9,381 nt of DNA, taken from an uncultured Chlorobiaceae bacterium (GTDB lineage: Bacteria; Bacteroidota; Chlorobiia; Chlorobiales; Chlorobiaceae). Shown piece by piece: positions 6,173 to 9,381 of this stretch. Under the pieces are notes generated by a model that worked only from the letters and a program-made list of their open reading frames with translations, did not search any database and was not told the DNA's origin. The DNA lies in assembly GCA_903929845.1 (NCBI GenBank), contig CAIYWF010000220.1:1-9381 (forward strand), written 5' to 3'. Within the stretch, counting starts at the first letter, position 1. Each line of letters begins with the position of its first letter. A program made the translations under genes and the position numbers.

Positions 6173-6448
6173 TTATTTTCCGAACTTTGCTTTTGCTTTT
6201 CTGAAAGCTTTTTTAATGTCGCAAAGTGCTTGTTCGGCGCCATATCTCACTTCTACCCATGCTTCCTCGCTGCTGTGCAGGAGATCAGTAGTTTTTGCAG
6301 CAGCAGTTGCTCGATGCTGTTTCAATTCATCAATGCGTTGCTGAAGGGTTCGCGTTATTCGCTCAGCTTTTTTCTCAAGCTTTGCAATATCTCTATCCCA
6401 CGACCTGAGTTTACGGTCGAAGTTGTCGATGAAGGATTTCCGGTTCAT
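6173..6448 (-). CDS. Small coiled-coil protein
   Basis: A 91-residue, very basic and charged protein (MNRKSFIDNFDRKLRSWDRD at the N-terminus) with no signal peptide or membrane segment. Residues about 14-60 have heptad-like spacing of Leu, Ile and Ala (KLRSWDRDIAKLEKKAERI, then LQQRIDELKQHR), indicating a coiled coil; a short linker leads to EEAWVEVRYGAEQALCDIKKAF (about 61-82), another amphipathic helix. This layout, ending in W-x-x-x-x-x-G-x-x-x-A and an Ala/Lys-rich tail, resembles small stress-associated coiled-coil proteins of the sll1863 type, by remembered pattern only. Start is the ATG at 6448; no Shine-Dalgarno sequence is seen. It is flanked by intergenic gaps of about 200 bases on both sides and is probably transcribed alone. 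Confidence 0.75.
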   Translation of the reverse strand: MNRKSFIDNFDRKLRSWDRDIAKLEKKAERITRTLQQRIDELKQHRATAAAKTTDLLHSSEEAWVEVRYGAEQALCDIKKAFRKAKAKFGK

Positions 6449-6480
6449 GTCGCTTTTTTGCTGTTATGTTGAAAGAATAA

Positions 6481-6500
6481 TTTCAGAAACCTCTCTGAAA
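6481..6500. repeat. 7-bp hairpin in the leader of the coiled-coil gene
   Basis: TTTCAGA (6481-6487) and TCTGAAA (6494-6500) pair perfectly around a 6-base loop. Lying between the candidate promoter and the ATG at 6448, it would form in the 5' leader of the coiled-coil mRNA. Confidence 0.4.
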
Positions 6501-6518
6501 AAATAAGAACAACATTTT

Positions 6519-6548
6519 TTTATAATTCGTTTTTTGAAGTGTTTACAA
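6519..6548 (-). promoter_or_regulatory. Candidate promoter of the small coiled-coil gene
   Basis: On the minus strand TTGTAA (+ strand 6543-6548) and TATAAA (6519-6524) are separated by 18 bases, both fair matches to sigma70 boxes. RNA would start near 6512, leaving a leader of about 60 bases that contains the 6481-6500 hairpin. The surrounding sequence is AT-rich, so a chance match is possible. The rest of 6549-6643 shows only a 5-bp CCTGC/GCAGG hairpin (6582-6598) without a T-run. Confidence 0.35.
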
Positions 6549-6643
6549 AGCATGAAACCAGATTTATTAGTCAGGAGTGCCCCTGCATTTACAGCAGGAA
6601 GCTTATAATCGTTCTGGCGTGTCTATTATTTGTTGTCAAGTAG

Positions 6644-7123
6644 TCACTTACGACCAATATACTTCATCGAAATCGACAGTTCAAGATGTTTTGTATCAAG
6701 TGTAAACTCCGAATCTTTGAACTTTGGTCCGCCCATTCCTATTTTTGGATTGTTTGAAACACCGACACCTTCTTTTGGGATACCGAAAAAGTTTGTGTCC
6801 AGTTTTCCGTTGCTGTTTTCGTCATGCATGATGCTGACGGCGTATGTGCCATAAGGAATATTTTCAAAGACAACATTATCCTCGGTGCTGGTGATTTTTT
6901 TTAACTGATTGGCATAGGCCTGTTCATGCTTGCCAGGAAATCCTTTTTTTGAGTTGTAAAGTGAAACGCCAAGGATACCGTCCGGTTTAATAATATTTGT
7001 GATGTGAACGGTGATGCTGCCAAACTGGTTCGGAGTGACTGAAGCTTGCTGAGTTTCTTCTGCCAGAAGTGAGCCTGTTGCGGCAAAAAACAGTGTAATG
7101 ATAAGTGTGACAAATTGTTTCAT
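6644..7123 (-). CDS. Secreted DUF2141 family protein
   Basis: A 159-residue protein with a clear signal peptide: MKQ, then a hydrophobic run FVTLIITLFFAATGSLLA, with likely cleavage after Ala21, so it is exported to the periplasm or beyond. The mature part matches DUF2141: GSITVHITNI and GILGVSLYNSKKGFPG (about 35-64), FENIPYGTYAVSIMHDENSNGKLDTNFFGIPKEGVGVSNN (about 86-125), the family hallmark, GGPKFKDSEFTL (131-142) and a final beta strand. The DENSNGKLD segment looks like a calcium-type acidic loop. The predicted fold is a small beta sandwich; function is unknown. ATG 7123 was chosen because it begins the signal peptide; a TTG lies in frame at 7153. It follows hydG after 74 bases on the same strand with no terminator seen between, so read-through from the hydBG unit is possible. 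Confidence 0.87.
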   Translation of the reverse strand: MKQFVTLIITLFFAATGSLLAEETQQASVTPNQFGSITVHITNIIKPDGILGVSLYNSKKGFPGKHEQAYANQLKKITSTEDNVVFENIPYGTYAVSIMHDENSNGKLDTNFFGIPKEGVGVSNNPKIGMGGPKFKDSEFTLDTKHLELSISMKYIGRK

Positions 7124-7197
7124 ACAGGTTGTTGGGTCGTTGTTAAATTGCAAAAGAGATGTGTCGTCAGAAGCATATTTCAGGGTATTGCCGCTTG

Positions 7198-8043
7198 TTA
7201 TAAATCAGCAGCAGGCATACAAGAAACCTCGGCTGCGGTGAAGACCGGCCCCTCCTTGCAGACATAAACCGAGCCGACATTGCAGCGTCCGCATTTGCCG
7301 ACCCCGCATTTCATACGGTTTTCGAGCGTCGTGTAGACGTTTGTTTCATCAAAGCCAAGTTTTTTGAGCGAAATCAGGGTGAATTTGATCATGATCGGCG
7401 GACCGCAGATGATGGCAATGCAATTTTCGGGAGAAGGAGCAGCATCTTCAAGTACTGTGGGTACGAAGCCGACCTTGTGTGTCCAGTCTGGCGATTCTCC
7501 ACCTGGATCCACGGTAAGTACAAGATCGATATCGGAGCGATTCTGCCACTCTTCCAGTTCATGCTTGTAAACCAGATCCGCCACAGTTCGGGCACCGTAG
7601 ACAATAGTAACCTTGCCGAATTTTTCACGTTGGTCAAGACATGACCAGATAACGCTTCGTGTCGGAGGCAAAGCTATTCCACCTGAAACAAAGAGGAGAT
7701 TCTTGCCCTGGAAATTTTCAATCGGAAAGCGGTTTCCGTATGGACCACGGAAGGTGATAAGGTCTCCAATATCCGCGTTCGCCAGAGCAGAAGTCACCCG
7801 TCCGGATTGGCGGAAGGTACATTCGATATACTCCTTGCGGGTTTCAGGACTGGCGACACAGAACGTACTCTCTCCTTCGCCATACACACCATAGAGCCCA
7901 AACATACCGGTACGGAAGGTTTTTTTAAACTGCTCATGGTCGTCCGGGTCCTGAAATTCAAGTCTCAAGGTTTTTACGCCTGGCGCTTCGTCGTGACGTC
8001 CGACGATTTTCATGATGGCTGGCTTGTAGATGTTATTTTGCAC
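7198..8043 (-). CDS. hydG: Hydrogenase/sulfur reductase gamma subunit, FAD/NAD(P)-binding
   Basis: A 281-residue member of the ferredoxin-reductase-like family that includes the gamma subunit (HydG) of sulfhydrogenases and PyrK. It would hold FAD and a [2Fe-2S] cluster and pass electrons between NAD(P)H and the HydB iron-sulfur subunit in the cytoplasm. Seen: FAD domain with FCVASPETRK (61-70) and FRGPYGNRFPI (98-108); NAD(P)-binding VSGGIALPPTRS (119-130); IICGPPIMIK (211-220); and a four-cysteine cluster site, Cys246, Cys251, Cys254 and Cys262, in MKCGVGKCGRCNVG. All four ligands are present. The start is a GTG at 8043 (then QNNIYKPAIMKI, which fits the family's N-terminus); an ATG at 8013 is the alternative. 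It begins 17 bases after hydB ends, so the two form one unit. The symbol follows Pyrococcus hydrogenase naming and is not the [FeFe] maturase HydG. Confidence 0.88.
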   Translation of the reverse strand: MQNNIYKPAIMKIVGRHDEAPGVKTLRLEFQDPDDHEQFKKTFRTGMFGLYGVYGEGESTFCVASPETRKEYIECTFRQSGRVTSALANADIGDLITFRGPYGNRFPIENFQGKNLLFVSGGIALPPTRSVIWSCLDQREKFGKVTIVYGARTVADLVYKHELEEWQNRSDIDLVLTVDPGGESPDWTHKVGFVPTVLEDAAPSPENCIAIICGPPIMIKFTLISLKKLGFDETNVYTTLENRMKCGVGKCGRCNVGSVYVCKEGPVFTAAEVSCMPAADL

Positions 8044-8060
8044 GCTTTGGATGTTTGCTG

Positions 8061-9074
8061 TTACGAATGTAAAGTCGATATTTTTTGTAACGTTTCAGTA
8101 ATACCCATGTCAACCGGGCATTGGCGCGAGCATCGGCCACATCCGCTGCAACTGTTCACGTTGAACTTGCCCGGGAAATAGTTGAATTTGTGCATGATGC
8201 GCTGGCGCCACCGTGCAGATTGAGTCGAACGGGGGTTATGGCCCGAAGTGTGCATCGTAAAGAGGGCAAAAGAGCAGCTATCCCAGTTTTTTCTTCTGAT
8301 GCCGCTATAGGTATCACCTTCATCCTGGATGTCAAAGCAATGGCAGGTCGGGCAGAGATAGGTACAGGAGCCGCAGCCGATACAACGCATTGAAATATCT
8401 TTCCAGAATTTGCTTTCAAAGTTTTCAGGGTTCTGCAGCCATGCAACGCAAGTGTCAAGATTAAACATTTCAGGGACAACAGCTATCGGAGCGGTGGGTT
8501 CAGAGGCCTCCTGCAGGAATTCCGCTATCGTCAAAAACGCTTCGCGACCCCGGTCGGTAAGCTCTTCAACTTGCCATCCGCTATTATTTTCAAGCGGTCG
8601 AAGCAGAATATCAGAGCCATTTGTACTGTCAGGTGCAAGTTTGAGCGACGTACATAAACAGAAATCATCGGCTTTTGTGCATGCAATGGTTACAATAACC
8701 GAATCATTGCGTCGCTGAAACCAGTATTCATCCTTATAATCCCATCCGAAAAGGGGGTCGTCAATAGACAATCCTGCAGCATCGCAAGGCCTGACACCAA
8801 AAATTAATCTTTTTCCCGAAGGCGGATTGAAATCTTCTGTGTTGATTACCTGCTGTTTTATGGTGTAACGCAGCAGCGGTTCAGTTTGCGGAAAAAAGAG
8901 TTCCTTGAGTGAACGATCTGGCAGCACAATTCCCAAATCAAAATCTGAAGCATGTTCAACTGTGGCATAACTCGAAAAAGTGTCTTTTGATACAGGCCCC
9001 ATCACCGTAAAGCCCGCTGACTGCCATCTTGTGACGCAATTATCAAGTTTATCGCTGAAAAGAATTCTTGTCAT
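8061..9074 (-). CDS. hydB: Hydrogenase/sulfur reductase beta subunit, 4Fe-4S protein
   Basis: A 337-residue iron-sulfur subunit of the HydB type (sulfhydrogenase beta; similar to anaerobic sulfite reductase subunit A), expected to relay electrons between the flavin subunit HydG and a catalytic partner. Family marks: FGVRPCDAAGL (92-102), then CTKADDFCLCTSLKLAP with Cys132, Cys139 and Cys141, and two C-terminal [4Fe-4S] motifs: Cys231, 234, 237, 241 (CIGCGSCTYLCP) and Cys309, 312, 315, 319 (CSGCGRCSRQCP). All eight cluster ligands are present; Cys244 and Cys246 (CHCF) are extra. No signal peptide, so cytoplasmic. The ATG at 9074 lacks a Shine-Dalgarno sequence. It leads the visible hydB-hydG pair. 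The delta (small) and alpha (NiFe large) subunits that follow in Pyrococcus-type operons are absent here; the next gene downstream is a DUF2141 gene. Confidence 0.9.
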   Translation of the reverse strand: MTRILFSDKLDNCVTRWQSAGFTVMGPVSKDTFSSYATVEHASDFDLGIVLPDRSLKELFFPQTEPLLRYTIKQQVINTEDFNPPSGKRLIFGVRPCDAAGLSIDDPLFGWDYKDEYWFQRRNDSVIVTIACTKADDFCLCTSLKLAPDSTNGSDILLRPLENNSGWQVEELTDRGREAFLTIAEFLQEASEPTAPIAVVPEMFNLDTCVAWLQNPENFESKFWKDISMRCIGCGSCTYLCPTCHCFDIQDEGDTYSGIRRKNWDSCSFALFTMHTSGHNPRSTQSARWRQRIMHKFNYFPGKFNVNSCSGCGRCSRQCPVDMGITETLQKISTLHS

Positions 9075-9135
9075 ACGAGTTTATCTTTTGGCAATAAAAA
9101 AACAATGTTTAATGTAGAGTTTTAAAGCGTCCTAA

Positions 9136-9149
9136 AGTTCCTTTGAACT
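9136..9149. repeat. Small palindrome next to a stop codon
   Basis: AGTTC (9136-9140) and GAACT (9145-9149) pair around a CTTT loop, directly abutting the stop codon (9150-9152) of the minus-strand gene. On that strand only a short T-run follows, so it is at best a weak terminator; it sits in the 75-base gap before hydB, in which no clear promoter is seen. Confidence 0.3.
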
Positions 9150-9381
9150 CTAATTATTTATTACTGTTTTTTCGCTTGCCGCCGTGCCGCCTAAAAACTT
9201 ATCCGTCCAGTGTGGTGATGCGCAAGCCACCATATCCAGCTGGCAAACATCCTCCCCTATTACCAGGTTAACGCCGGTTATGCCTTTACCGGTTAAATAT
9301 TGCTCAAACTTTGCCAGCGCGGGTACAAATTGTTCATAGTAGCCAATTGGCCCTCTGAATATTTCCATATCAATATTTGCC
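9150..9381 (-). CDS. Unrecognised protein, C-terminal part (5' end outside window)
   Basis: The frame is open to the right edge and gives the last 76 or so residues of a minus-strand protein; the ATG at 9368 is probably internal because the frame continues upstream (A-N-I-D before it). I do not recognise the family. The fragment has a conserved-looking core, FRGPIGYYEQFVPALAKFE, then GVNLVIGEDVCQLDMVACAS followed by PHW. The acidic GED and the Cys-Ala-Ser-Pro-His-Trp string look like active-site or ligand motifs, but I cannot assign a reaction. The last dozen residues (GTAASEKTVINN) appear unstructured. It is upstream of hydB in the same direction with a 75-base gap, so co-transcription is possible but unproven. 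Confidence 0.6.
   Translation of the reverse strand, partial: ANIDMEIFRGPIGYYEQFVPALAKFEQYLTGKGITGVNLVIGEDVCQLDMVACASPHWTDKFLGGTAASEKTVINN

Noticed and set aside
6604..6639. TATAAT (+ strand, 6604-6609) and TTGACA (- strand, 6634-6639) downstream of the DUF2141 gene
   Set aside because: Each is a perfect box but on opposite strands, and neither has a partner box at 16-18 bases; no gene would be served on the + strand.

Overview
The window reads as an ordinary chromosomal stretch of a green sulfur bacterium (Chlorobiaceae; Chlorobium/Pelodictyon-like). The inference rests on three things: the C-terminus of a BciA-type divinyl chlorophyllide 8-vinyl reductase at the left edge, the cobalamin nucleotide-loop genes cobT and cobS (phototrophs making bacteriochlorophyll anaerobically need much B12), and a HydB/HydG-type hydrogenase/sulfur-reductase electron-transfer pair at the right. 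Base composition is moderate and fairly even. I see no insertion sequence, phage gene, tRNA, rRNA or CRISPR array.

Layout, left to right. (1) 2-406 (+): end of bciA, converging on a DUF1003 membrane protein (426-965, -). (2) An AT-rich divergent promoter region, then a DUF2127 membrane protein (1133-1642, +). (3) A compact + strand unit of cobT (1794-2858), cobS (2862-3605) and a HI0933/BaiN-type flavoprotein (3645-5003), closed by a strong intrinsic terminator whose 5' arm lies inside the last codons of the flavoprotein gene. (4) From here everything is on the - strand: an unnamed tandem-repeat protein (5034-5966), a small coiled-coil protein (6173-6448), a secreted DUF2141 protein (6644-7123), hydG (7198-8043), hydB (8061-9074) and the C-terminus of an unrecognised protein (9150-9381).

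How the genes fit together: CobT activates the lower ligand (alpha-ribazole phosphate) and CobS joins it to adenosylcobinamide-GDP, the last steps of B12 assembly. Their product would feed B12-dependent steps of bacteriochlorophyll synthesis, to which BciA also belongs, but no regulatory link is visible. HydB and HydG form the iron-sulfur/flavin module that carries electrons between NAD(P)H and a partner enzyme. The usual delta and alpha (NiFe) subunits do not follow here.

The least ordinary stretch is the 206-base gap at 5967-6172. It holds a 17-base inverted repeat (16 of 17 pairs) whose left arm contains the start codon of the tandem-repeat gene and whose arms enclose a good sigma70-like promoter, followed by a separate perfect 11-base inverted repeat. 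The promoter sits so close to the ATG that the transcript may be leaderless. No previously undescribed multi-gene system is evident; the repeat-flanked promoter and the unnamed repeat protein are the best candidates for a second look.
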